The translations under genes and the position numbers were made by a program. The notes under the pieces were generated by a model that worked only from the letters and a program-made list of their open reading frames with translations, was not told the origin of the DNA and made no database searches. 64,000 bases of DNA from Lachnospiraceae bacterium (GTDB lineage Bacteria; Bacillota; Clostridia; Lachnospirales; Lachnospiraceae), in contig VSNG01000020.1 in NCBI GenBank assembly GCA_009774175.1, positions 1-64,000 of the forward strand, given 5' to 3'. Each line of letters starts with the position of its first letter. Positions within the stretch are counted from its first letter, which is position 1. Below are positions 1 through 7,370 of this stretch, piece after piece.

Positions 1-13
1 AAATAACAGTTTG

Positions 14-37
14 TAGGGGAGTTCTGATACTCCCCTA
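14..37. other. perfect hairpin at the left edge
   Basis: A perfect 9-bp inverted repeat, TAGGGGAGT and ACTCCCCTA with a 6-base loop, lies just past the premature end of the MBOAT gene. It lacks a strong T run on either strand (a short T-rich stretch follows on the minus strand), so it could be a weak terminator or the subterminal hairpin of a mobile element whose body lies outside the window. Confidence 0.5.
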
Positions 38-53
38 TAAAAATGGCTATTTA

Positions 54-365
54 TCAACTGTTTGTTGTGACATAGCCATATTTAAAAATAAACAGCGTCG
101 CCAGATTGGCCGCGACCGCTATAAACAATACTGCTTTTCTGCTTCCCTCTCCCTTAAGCTTCTGCACCACCCCTGCCAACAGAGAATTGACCAGAATGGA
201 GGCAAACATCAAAAGCACATACAGCGGTTCTCCCCATGCGTAAAAAATCAGGCTTGCAAGCAGCAGAATCACATTCTGACACGCTCTGGAAAAGAAGAAC
301 ATATAGTACAAAGTAAGCACAGCCGGGAAAAAGATAAACAAAAATACGATGCTGGAAAAAAGCAT
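54..365 (-). pseudogene. truncated MBOAT O-acyltransferase (AlgI-like), N-terminal part
   Basis: Only the first 103 codons are present. They look like the start of an AlgI/DltB-type membrane-bound O-acyltransferase: MLFSS start, first membrane helix, the family-typical stretch LIFYAWGEPLYVLLM, then FIFKYGYV. Family members run to about 450-500 residues and carry the catalytic His further on; here a TGA follows four unrelated residues after KYGYV. ATG 365 is preceded by AGGGG at a good distance, so this start is preferred over an upstream one. It is the last gene of the minus-strand CotH/VTC operon, so its intact form would acylate an envelope glycan or lipid. Only 53 bases remain to the window edge, so insertion, deletion or frameshift cannot be told apart. 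Confidence 0.6.
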
Positions 366-385
366 ACCGTATCCCCTTTCGCCTG

Positions 386-556
386 TTACGATTTCTTTCT
401 GTATTTCCTGTAACAAAGAAGAAAAATAATAAGCCCCGCCACGCAGGCAATCCGTATACCGTTTATGACAAGCGGATTATTAAATGCCGAGAGAAAATAA
501 TCTCTCTCCTGCACCGCCTCCGCGGCAACCTTACTCAACAATACCATAAATCCCAT
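386..556 (-). CDS. small single-pass membrane protein, 56 aa
   Basis: This short frame starts with ATG 556 overlapping the TGA stop of the CotH gene (TGATG), the usual sign of translational coupling, and stops just before the MBOAT start. The product has a charged N-terminal half (KVAAEAVQERDYF), one hydrophobic helix at about residues 33-48 (IRIACVAGLIIFLLCY) and a basic end (RKYRKKS), which suggests a C-terminal anchor with the tail in the cytoplasm. I do not recognise a family. Position between CotH and MBOAT suggests a small partner of the envelope system. No homology support could be obtained. Confidence 0.55.
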   Translation of the reverse strand: MGFMVLLSKVAAEAVQERDYFLSAFNNPLVINGIRIACVAGLIIFLLCYRKYRKKS

Positions 557-2172
557 CAGTCCTTTCTGATAATCAAAACCGAAGGCATGAAAAACAGCAC
601 CATCACAATCAGTAAAAACAGCTTGTTTTCACCCCGCACGGAGGTATCGTAAACCGTCAACTTCTCCAAACGCCGAAGCTCCGTCTGCATCGCTCTTCCA
701 TGCTTGTAAAGATAGGTCTTTATATTGTAAATCTCCTGATCGTAGTTATCGTTAAAACGGCTCACCAGCATATTGTCCTCATCCAGATAATCCAGCAGAT
801 AGTAATTATGCCGGTTCTTCATGGAATCGTCATAATAGTCAGCCGCCCAGCGATACCATTCCCGTTCTCTGGCAGAGCGGATGTAGGCGGTAGTCTCGTC
901 GATCACATCACAGATATGATCATGAGACAGGGCGCTTCGCTGGAGAACGGCGTAGCGGGCCTGCAGTTCATCCACAAACCGAATGTCCTTGGTGAAACGG
1001 TCGAAAAAGGGCCGTTCCTGAAAAGCCATCGACTCTGTCTTCATTTCTTCCATCGCGTAATTGTTCATGGCCTGGTCAAAGTCCCACACGGGCCCTATCT
1101 TAAGCGGCTCTCCCGCATTTTTGTACATATAGGTGGAGTGCATACCCGCATCATAATTACCAAAATATTCATTTAACAGAAAATAATCCACAAAAGAATC
1201 CACGTCGATATATTTATCGTAAAGCCCGAACACATCCTCCCTGTCGGAATAAACAATCTGCTCAATTTCCGAAAAATCCTTCTCAATATAGTGCAGGGCC
1301 GAATCCGTGATTCTCTCCTCCGATGGATATTTCAGGCCGATCCACTCGTCGGAAAGCCCCAAAAGCCGCCGTCCAGTATCAAGCATCCTGTCAAAATGAG
1401 TAAACCTGTCCCTCCTGATAATATAACTCGTGTACAAATTTCTCTCATGAAAGGAATCTATTGGAATCCGGTTTACGTCTCTTGTCACCGTCTCCATCAT
1501 CAGATAGAGGCCCTGATAAACGTACCTGTCCCCGTCCTTTATTATCACCTCACAGAACTGGCTGTCCGGCGTCACGTCCGATACCTCCGAGCTGATCCGG
1601 TAAGCCAGATAATTGCGGATCATACTTTTATCCGCCATGCTCCCGTTTAAAATCCAACTGTCATGAGCGCCCATTCCCAGAATGTCCACATCGTTATCCA
1701 ATCCGTCCGCGGTTTTCAGCTTCAGCAGATACTGTACCTTGTCAAAATTATAGGAGGTATGTCCCCTCTTTTTGATTAGCAGCTCGCTCTGTGCCGCGGG
1801 CCTGTCCGTTATGCGGTTATTAAATGTCCCGCCGTCTATAACGCTGATATGCCCTTTAATATACGGCTCTGTACCCAAAACCGTCTCGTTTCCCGCTTCA
1901 TCAAACTCCTTATAATGGGCCGGCTCGCCTTCCATGGAAAGAATTACAATCGGCAGATTCGAGTGAAACCCGTCCTGCACCGTATAATCCTCGTTCATGT
2001 AAAGAAGCGGATCCTCGGTATGGGGATCTGCAGGCAAATCAAAATACGTGTTTTTGTTGATATCCCTGTTCCGATACGCCGCCCAGCCGCGCAGGAATCC
2101 CAATCCCGCCGCTGCCGCAATCACCAGAGCGCACACACCGAGCAGACAGGCCTTTCTTTGCCCCTGTGACAT
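556..2172 (-). CDS. CotH-type kinase, membrane anchored
   Basis: 538 residues. An N-terminal membrane helix (about 9-29) and a second hydrophobic segment at the C-terminus (about 517-533) flank a large, presumably extracytoplasmic, CotH domain. CotH-like features visible are KKRGHTSY near residue 135 (the K-x-R-G-N/H type ATP-binding element), YQGLYLMMETV near 220 and PVWDFDQAMNN near 363 (metal-binding WDFD). CotH proteins are atypical protein kinases, best known for phosphorylating spore coat proteins; bacterial homologues also sit beside VTC and DUF4956 genes, as here. ATG 2172 has TAGGAG eight bases upstream. The target is unknown; phosphorylation of a surface protein or polymer carrier is inference. 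Confidence 0.85.
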   Translation of the reverse strand: MSQGQRKACLLGVCALVIAAAAGLGFLRGWAAYRNRDINKNTYFDLPADPHTEDPLLYMNEDYTVQDGFHSNLPIVILSMEGEPAHYKEFDEAGNETVLGTEPYIKGHISVIDGGTFNNRITDRPAAQSELLIKKRGHTSYNFDKVQYLLKLKTADGLDNDVDILGMGAHDSWILNGSMADKSMIRNYLAYRISSEVSDVTPDSQFCEVIIKDGDRYVYQGLYLMMETVTRDVNRIPIDSFHERNLYTSYIIRRDRFTHFDRMLDTGRRLLGLSDEWIGLKYPSEERITDSALHYIEKDFSEIEQIVYSDREDVFGLYDKYIDVDSFVDYFLLNEYFGNYDAGMHSTYMYKNAGEPLKIGPVWDFDQAMNNYAMEEMKTESMAFQERPFFDRFTKDIRFVDELQARYAVLQRSALSHDHICDVIDETTAYIRSAREREWYRWAADYYDDSMKNRHNYYLLDYLDEDNMLVSRFNDNYDQEIYNIKTYLYKHGRAMQTELRRLEKLTVYDTSVRGENKLFLLIVMVLFFMPSVLIIRKD

Positions 2173-2183
2173 CGCGTCATCTC

Positions 2184-2870
2184 CTATTGATTAATCTCAT
2201 CGTCCTGCCTCACCATGCTTACCGAAGAAACCCCTTCGATTCCGGAGAGATTTTTTACAAGCTTTCCGTTTCGCTTTTCTGATTTCTTTAACAGATTATC
2301 GGATATCTCATAAATAAATTCTTCCGTCTGTGTTTTGACCGCCCGATTGTGCACGCGAAGCGCAGCCTTGCCGCCAAACAGATTTCCCATATGTTTTTCC
2401 ACTTCCTCCCCCGCTGCGGGCTCGCAGTTGACGATCACCATAATGCGTCCGTTATCCCGGATAAAGCCAAAGAGAATCAAAAAGGCAAAAATCAGGGCGG
2501 AGCCGATTGCCGCAATCAGATAATCCGAAACGCCGCAGCAGATGCCCACTGCGATTCCCCAAAAAATATATGCCGTGTCGCGCGGATCCTTAATCGCCGT
2601 CCGAAAACGTACAATAGACAGCGCACCCACCATACCAAGCGAAAGCGCAATGTTATTTCCAATCACATTCATAACAAGCGTAGTCACCAGCGTCAGCATC
2701 ACAATGGACACGTTAAAGCGTTCGCTGTATACCGGCCCCGAATGGGAAATCCGATACGAAATGTAAATCAGGCAGGCAATCACTGCCGCGGCCAGGAAAT
2801 TCACAATCACATCCGTGATCGTCAGGCCGTTCGTCGCATTGGACAGACTGTTGTAAAGTACCTCTTTCAT
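2184..2870 (-). CDS. DUF4956 membrane protein
   Basis: 228 residues. The first ~140 hold four hydrophobic segments, with the conserved loop LGMVGALSIVRFRTAIKDP characteristic of DUF4956 between the second and third. A soluble tail of ~85 residues with mixed charge follows. No reaction is known for the family, but it recurs next to VTC and CotH genes. The start lies one base after the VTC stop, so the two are translated together. Probably the membrane part of the VTC/CotH machine; that role is inferred from context only. Confidence 0.8.
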   Translation of the reverse strand: MKEVLYNSLSNATNGLTITDVIVNFLAAAVIACLIYISYRISHSGPVYSERFNVSIVMLTLVTTLVMNVIGNNIALSLGMVGALSIVRFRTAIKDPRDTAYIFWGIAVGICCGVSDYLIAAIGSALIFAFLILFGFIRDNGRIMVIVNCEPAAGEEVEKHMGNLFGGKAALRVHNRAVKTQTEEFIYEISDNLLKKSEKRNGKLVKNLSGIEGVSSVSMVRQDDEINQ

Positions 2871-2871
2871 G

Positions 2872-3567
2872 TCATCTTCTTCCTCTCTTTGATATCATCC
2901 TGGCCCGGCAGTACTTACTGTTGGAAGCCATTACCTTATCGCAGTGATTCAATTCATTTTTCAGATAAGTAAAAAGAAATCCTGAATATTTCACTTCCAT
3001 TGTCACCCGTTCCGGCGGTTCAACCGGATACAGAGCCGCATTTTCACTGAAAATATCAAATGTCGACTCGCTGGCCCGCAGATTCTGGTCAAAGGTGATT
3101 CTGGTGTCGTTATGCTCCGTTATATAAGCGAAGCGGTCATACTCCACGATACATTTCGGCCGGTAGCACCGAACGCTCAGGAACGTATACAGCCACTTCG
3201 CAAGCGGCTCCTGCCTCTGCATCAGAAAACGGTAATCGCCGGCAATCATCCGGGCCGCCTCCTCTCTGTTCAGTATCAGGGAGCGTTTTCTCTGAAAACC
3301 GCCTGTCTTTTCCTTTATTTCCAGCTTAGCGTTCTCGGCCTTGGCGCCGTAAACCCGAAGCCTTATCTTCTGCCGTCCGTCGTACCCCTCCACTTTCTCC
3401 TCAAAGTCCGTGTCGTGAAGCGTATCAAAGTAAAGGGAACGCACCAGATAGCCCCTGTCTCCGTTATGGGAATCAGGCTCCATAAAAATGCCGAGCCGCC
3501 TTTTCATGTCCGCCATTTCAGCCAGCCCTATATCGTATTTCACCTCTGTTCTGGTCACGTCAAGCAA
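2872..3567 (-). CDS. VTC-domain protein (triphosphate tunnel metalloenzyme fold)
   Basis: 231 residues covering one VTC domain. Tunnel residues in order: TEVKYDI, SLYFDT, RQKIRLRVYG, LEIKEK, KRS, VEYDRFAY, ITFDQNLRA, MEVKYSG and a C-terminal SKYCRAR. In yeast Vtc4 this fold polymerises ATP gamma-phosphate into polyphosphate; bacterial stand-alone homologues are often named polyphosphate polymerase domain proteins, but their substrate is not settled. The start is a TTG five bases after the upstream stop; its SD (GGTGGAG) lies inside the end of the upstream gene, which couples the two. No membrane segment is present, so it probably works at the membrane through DUF4956. Confidence 0.85.
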   Translation of the reverse strand: MLDVTRTEVKYDIGLAEMADMKRRLGIFMEPDSHNGDRGYLVRSLYFDTLHDTDFEEKVEGYDGRQKIRLRVYGAKAENAKLEIKEKTGGFQRKRSLILNREEAARMIAGDYRFLMQRQEPLAKWLYTFLSVRCYRPKCIVEYDRFAYITEHNDTRITFDQNLRASESTFDIFSENAALYPVEPPERVTMEVKYSGFLFTYLKNELNHCDKVMASNSKYCRARMISKRGRR

Positions 3568-3569
3568 TC

Positions 3570-4811
3570 TTAATCTCCACCCTTCGTTACTCTGCCAACA
3601 ATAAAAGCGCCCAAACCGGCCGCCGCAATCACCGCTGCTTTGGCCATTCCCTCTTCCCGCTTTCTGCGGGACTTTCTGTTCCTTACGGAAGGACTGGGCC
3701 TGCCCGTTTGAACGCGGCCGGCTCTTTCGGTACGGATACTCCTGCCCTCTCTTTTTTTTGCCGCTGCGCCGTCTGGTTTATCCGACATCCGCTTACTGAT
3801 TCGCTTTACGAAGAAAGCTTCCTCCAGCAGTTCCTCATCCGTTTCCATCTTTCGGAGAATCAGGTTCTTTACCGATTCCGATATTTCATATGGTACAGGC
3901 GTTATCTCCTCTTCCTCCGCAGACGACATTGCAGGAAGCGGCTCCAATTCCGTCACAGACTTTTCAGCCTCCTCCCTCATCGGCTCGGGAACCGGCCGGG
4001 CTCCCTGCCCATATTCAAATCCGGCCGCAAATTCGGATTCAATTTCCGAAAGAGCCTGCCCCTGTGCATTCATCGCAAATACAGGCTCCGGTTCAAAGGA
4101 CGGCGCGGGCTCTGCGGCCGCCACAGGCTCTGCGGACGGCGCAGGCTCTGCGGACGCCACGGGCTCTGCTTCAGGCGCAGCTTCTGGCACGGAAGTCGCA
4201 AGTGCGGAAGACACCGACGCCAGCGCGGCAGCAGCCGTCCCCGCCGAAAGAATCTCCAGACCATCCTCGTCAATCTTCGGCCGCCGGAGCCTCAGCAGAT
4301 CATTATAACATCGAAACCGCACCATCCTCTTTCTCCTGTGGTGCTGAAATACAAGCCCCAGCACCAGACAGGCAAGAGATATTCCCGCCGCCGCCACTGC
4401 GTCACGCCAGATACAACCGTAAATTGTCAATCCGAGAACTGCCGCGCCAAGCGGCGCCGCAAACAGATAAGTACGCTTCCCGAGCGCACTCCTGATTCTC
4501 AGTCTGTCCAGCAGATAACCAAAAACAATATCCAGAAAATAAACGAAACACATGCCCAGAAAAGTGAGCGAAACCGTCACGAACATCCTGATCACAAGAT
4601 TGGCCGTCATGGGTTCTACCAGAAGATAGGATCCATAGCACACCACAACACCGATTCCCAGAAATAATACCGTTCTGAAATATTTATAACCCCAGAAACA
4701 AAAGAGGGTTCCCACAATCAGTAAAAGGATAACCCCCACAAACATTAACGTCCCTTTTGAAAACAGCAATTCCCCCTGCCATTTGGGCAGCTGCAACACA
4801 AACTTATCCAA
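3570..4811 (-). CDS. multi-pass membrane protein with acidic Ala/Pro-rich tail
   Basis: About 413 residues. The first ~175 carry five or six hydrophobic helices (for example GVILLLIVGTLFCFWGYKYF), loosely like DUF4203/TMEM198-type proteins. A cytoplasmic-looking region follows, then a low-complexity stretch of Ala-Glu-Pro repeats (about residues 200-270), a charged region and a final basic segment with a short helix. I do not recognise the family with confidence. A longer frame begins at 4862 without a ribosome site; the TTG at 4811 is chosen because AAAGGGG lies six bases before it, and a promoter ends ~60 bases upstream. First gene of the VTC/DUF4956/CotH operon. Confidence 0.6.
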   Translation of the reverse strand: MDKFVLQLPKWQGELLFSKGTLMFVGVILLLIVGTLFCFWGYKYFRTVLFLGIGVVVCYGSYLLVEPMTANLVIRMFVTVSLTFLGMCFVYFLDIVFGYLLDRLRIRSALGKRTYLFAAPLGAAVLGLTIYGCIWRDAVAAAGISLACLVLGLVFQHHRRKRMVRFRCYNDLLRLRRPKIDEDGLEILSAGTAAAALASVSSALATSVPEAAPEAEPVASAEPAPSAEPVAAAEPAPSFEPEPVFAMNAQGQALSEIESEFAAGFEYGQGARPVPEPMREEAEKSVTELEPLPAMSSAEEEEITPVPYEISESVKNLILRKMETDEELLEEAFFVKRISKRMSDKPDGAAAKKREGRSIRTERAGRVQTGRPSPSVRNRKSRRKREEGMAKAAVIAAAGLGAFIVGRVTKGGD

Positions 4812-4876
4812 AATGATCCCCTTTTGTTTCTTTAATGCATCCCTGTGCATTATATACAACAAATAATTTCTTATTC

Positions 4877-4905
4877 ATTTTATCATTTTTGGTAAATTCA
4901 GGCAA
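4877..4905 (-). promoter_or_regulatory. sigma-A-type promoter of the VTC/CotH operon
   Basis: Minus strand -35 TTGCCT (4905-4900), 17-base spacer, -10 TAAAAT (4882-4877). It lies ~60 bases upstream of the TTG start at 4811. Confidence 0.6.
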
Positions 4906-4948
4906 CATTTCCCCAAATTTCCATTGTCGCTTTGTTAATATTGTACAT

Positions 4949-4974
4949 ATTTTACCCCCGCTCAGAGGTAAAAT
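4949..4974. other. inverted repeat downstream of the sugar kinase gene
   Basis: ATTTTACC and GGTAAAAT form a perfect 8-bp inverted repeat with a 10-base loop, 14 bases past the end of the BadF-type kinase gene. The following T run on the minus strand is poor, so it is a weak terminator candidate. Confidence 0.35.
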
Positions 4975-4987
4975 TTGGCGCTATTTT

Positions 4988-5983
4988 TCAACTTCGACAC
5001 AGACCTAATACCGCCGCGCTCTCCCGGATTCCCTTTTCCAGTTTTTCCGGCTCCAAATGCAGTCTGTTGAGTCCCATAATACAGGCGCCCACTACGGGTT
5101 CATAACGCGCCTGCACGCATACGGCTCCGGGAAGCCGCTCTTCAATCCCGTTTATAACGCTCTTCGTAAGTGGATTGTCCGCTCCCTTAAACACGCTTCC
5201 GGCAAGCACCACTTCCTCTTCTTCCGGCCCCATCTTCATCTTCCGAAACCCGGCCGCCACATAATCCACAATCTGCTCGGCAAATTCCGAAACCAGACCA
5301 CAGGCAGCTTCATCCCCGTGGTTTGCTATCATCAATATCTGCGGCACAAGAAAACGCAGCTCATATCGAAACTCCTTTTCCGTCATATACCGTTTCAGCA
5401 GTGCGTCCACATCAGAAACCTGCGCCTGTTCCAAAAACAGCTTCGTCAATTTGGTAGGCGGGCATAAGCCAAGCTCCGCATCAAAGACTTTTCTTGCCGC
5501 CCGAAGCGAAATCGCGCTTCCGCCCTGTGCATTTTCTTCCATATAATCACCGTACACAAACATTCTGTCATCCTTGGCAATCAACGCGCCGTTCATTCCA
5601 GTCCCCGCACAGATCACCGCCCCGTGGGAACGCATGGCTCCGCTGTAGAAGGCGATAATCACATCATTGCAGACAATCATCTCCCCCGGCAGAATCTTTT
5701 CCTGTACAGCCTCCTTCACAAGCATATCGTCTCCCGGCCAGTCCACCCCGCCGATCCCCGCCACCGTAAGCGTGATGTCCTCCCGGTTAATCGAAGCCTT
5801 CTCCACCGCCTTTTCCACCGCCTCCTGCACGGGCTCCAGAGCGCGCTCCATTCCTTCGCTCGGAAAGTACGCCCCCTTAGCCACAGCAGACCCAACAATA
5901 TACCCGTCTCCTCTCATAACAGCGGCAGCCGTCTTTGTACCGCCCTGATCAATTCCCAGAATATAAACTTCTTTTTCCATCAT
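4988..5983 (-). CDS. BadF/BadG-family sugar kinase (N-acetylglucosamine kinase-like)
   Basis: About 331 residues of the ASKHA fold. Visible elements: phosphate-1 loop GIDQGGTKTAAAVM near the start, AGIGGVDWPGDD, the second acidic loop VCNDVIIAFYSGA, the ATP-binding CAGTGMNG and the C-terminal LAGSVFKGADNP. The family includes N-acetylglucosamine kinases and BadF-type ATPases; the lone small domain and lack of a [4Fe-4S] CxxC pattern point to a sugar kinase rather than a dehydratase activator. Of several Mets, ATG 5983 sits six bases after GAGG. Divergent from the LacI regulator and GH4 glucosidase genes, so it may phosphorylate the beta-glucoside or its sugar product. Exact substrate unknown. 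Confidence 0.75.
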   Translation of the reverse strand: MMEKEVYILGIDQGGTKTAAAVMRGDGYIVGSAVAKGAYFPSEGMERALEPVQEAVEKAVEKASINREDITLTVAGIGGVDWPGDDMLVKEAVQEKILPGEMIVCNDVIIAFYSGAMRSHGAVICAGTGMNGALIAKDDRMFVYGDYMEENAQGGSAISLRAARKVFDAELGLCPPTKLTKLFLEQAQVSDVDALLKRYMTEKEFRYELRFLVPQILMIANHGDEAACGLVSEFAEQIVDYVAAGFRKMKMGPEEEEVVLAGSVFKGADNPLTKSVINGIEERLPGAVCVQARYEPVVGACIMGLNRLHLEPEKLEKGIRESAAVLGLCRS

Positions 5984-6047
5984 AATCATCCTCTTTTCGT
6001 GATCTCTATTTTCAACGCTTCTGTATGCAACGCTGTCAATTAGAAAT

Positions 6048-6063
6048 TGTGTAACGATTCACA
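6048..6063. promoter_or_regulatory. second, imperfect LacI-type operator
   Basis: TGTGTAACGATTCACA is a 6-of-8 palindrome just downstream of the -10 box of the kinase promoter. It shares GTTACA with the perfect operator at 6203-6219, so the same LacI protein may bind both. Confidence 0.4.
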
Positions 6064-6073
6064 TTCTACCAAA

Positions 6074-6102
6074 AGCATATTACTCCTCCGTCACATTGTC
6101 AA
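6074..6102 (-). promoter_or_regulatory. promoter of the sugar kinase gene
   Basis: Minus strand -35 TTGACA (6102-6097), 17-base spacer, -10 TATGCT (6079-6074). Confidence 0.6.
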
Positions 6103-6193
6103 TACACTTCCTTAATTTATTTGTATAATCCCTTTTTAATGGTTTTTTTGCTCTCACAATTTTATTGTCCCTATTTATTTTTTGATTTTATGA

Positions 6194-6221
6194 TTGACAC
6201 AGTGTAACATTGTGTTACAAT
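6194..6221 (+). promoter_or_regulatory. promoter and LacI operator for the regulator/GH4 pair
   Basis: -35 TTGACA (6194-6199), 16-base spacer, -10 TACAAT (6216-6221). A perfect 7-bp palindrome, TGTAACA-TTG-TGTTACA (6203-6219), fills the spacer and enters the -10 box, the classic position for repression by a LacI-family protein. The 324-base gap between the divergent starts holds only these two promoters and operators. Confidence 0.75.
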
Positions 6222-6307
6222 TAGGGTGTAAAATATGAAACATTCAAATACCATGCTAAAATGTATTGCAACGCGCAGTGCAGACACTGGCATAAGAGAG
6301 GCGGCAT

Positions 6308-7309
6308 ATGGCTACCATAACAGATATCGCCCGTCAGGCGAACGTATCAAGAACTCTGGTCTCCCGGGTACTGAACAATAAACCGGGGGTCAGTCCCGAA
6401 AACCGAAAAAGAATTTTAGAAGTCATTGAACAAAACCACTATATTCCCAACGGTCTTGCCAAGTCACTGGTATTGCGGAAAACCAATACCATCGGCGTCG
6501 TCATGAACGATCTGTGCAACGATTTTTTCTTTCAGCTGATTGCCGGACTACAGGACGCGGCAGAAGCCCGGGATTACAATATCCTTTTTTGCAGCGGACG
6601 AAGGGACATGGCTGCAAAGCTGAAATATGTGGACTACCTCACCGGTGGATGTACCGACGGTATCATCGCCTACGGCAGCTGCCATGACGATGAAGGGCTT
6701 TTCCGCTACGCGGCCGAAAAATCGGCTAACTGTGTTCTGATTGAAAGCAATTTAAGCGACTGCACCGCCGACAGAATACTGCTGGACAATTTTCACGGCG
6801 CCTACGCCGCTACCGAACATCTTATCCGGCAGGGGCGAAAACATATTATTCACGTAACCTGTGACATGAATTACGACGTGGGACTGGAACGTCTCAACGG
6901 TTTTGTACAGGCCATGCACGACTACAGAATGCCCCTTGGACCCGATTCCATTCTCTACGCCGATCATTTCGAGGATATCGCCTGTCAGCAGATGAAAAAA
7001 AGACTGTCCGCCGGTATCCGGCCCGACGCCTGCTTTGCCGGCGCGGACAAGCCCGCCTTCGGCGTTCTGCGCGCCGCCATGGAAGCCGGACTGTCCGTTC
7101 CTGCCGATCTGGCCGTCATCGGCTTTGACGACGACGTTCCCGATTCTAAGGATATCCTGTTTCCTCCGCTTTCCACCATGCGTCAGCCTCTCTACGAGAT
7201 GGGAAAAGCCGGCGTAACGCTTTTACTTGATCGGATTGCGCATCCAGACAGAGAAACAGCGACAAAAACTTTTCAGGCGGAGCTGGTACTGCGAAAAACC
7301 TGTCCGTAA
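6308..7309 (+). CDS. LacI-family transcriptional regulator
   Basis: 333 residues. The N-terminal helix-turn-helix is typical (TITDIARQANVSRTLVSRVLN, residues 3-23 roughly) with hinge helix NGLAKSLVLRKTNTIGVV. A periplasmic-binding-protein-like effector domain follows, including VIGFDDDVPDSKDILFPPLSTM near residue 280. The gene lies immediately upstream of the GH4 gene and divergent from the kinase gene; the palindrome inside its promoter suggests autoregulation and local control of both transcripts. The inducer is probably a phosphorylated or free beta-glucoside, by analogy with neighbours. Confidence 0.9.
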   Translation: MATITDIARQANVSRTLVSRVLNNKPGVSPENRKRILEVIEQNHYIPNGLAKSLVLRKTNTIGVVMNDLCNDFFFQLIAGLQDAAEARDYNILFCSGRRDMAAKLKYVDYLTGGCTDGIIAYGSCHDDEGLFRYAAEKSANCVLIESNLSDCTADRILLDNFHGAYAATEHLIRQGRKHIIHVTCDMNYDVGLERLNGFVQAMHDYRMPLGPDSILYADHFEDIACQQMKKRLSAGIRPDACFAGADKPAFGVLRAAMEAGLSVPADLAVIGFDDDVPDSKDILFPPLSTMRQPLYEMGKAGVTLLLDRIAHPDRETATKTFQAELVLRKTCP

Positions 7310-7370
7310 CCGTTTCGGCAAATAACCGTGAACGCAGAATCAAACAGTTAAATTGATAAAGGAGGTCACC

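Noticed and set aside
4080..4200. repeated GGCTCTGCGGACG-type units
   Set aside because: Coding low-complexity Ala-Glu-Pro repeats in the membrane protein tail; no sign of a mobile repeat.
3708..4667. 319-codon plus-strand open frame
   Set aside because: Antisense to the Ala/Pro-rich membrane protein; its Arg/Pro repeats mirror that low-complexity tail.
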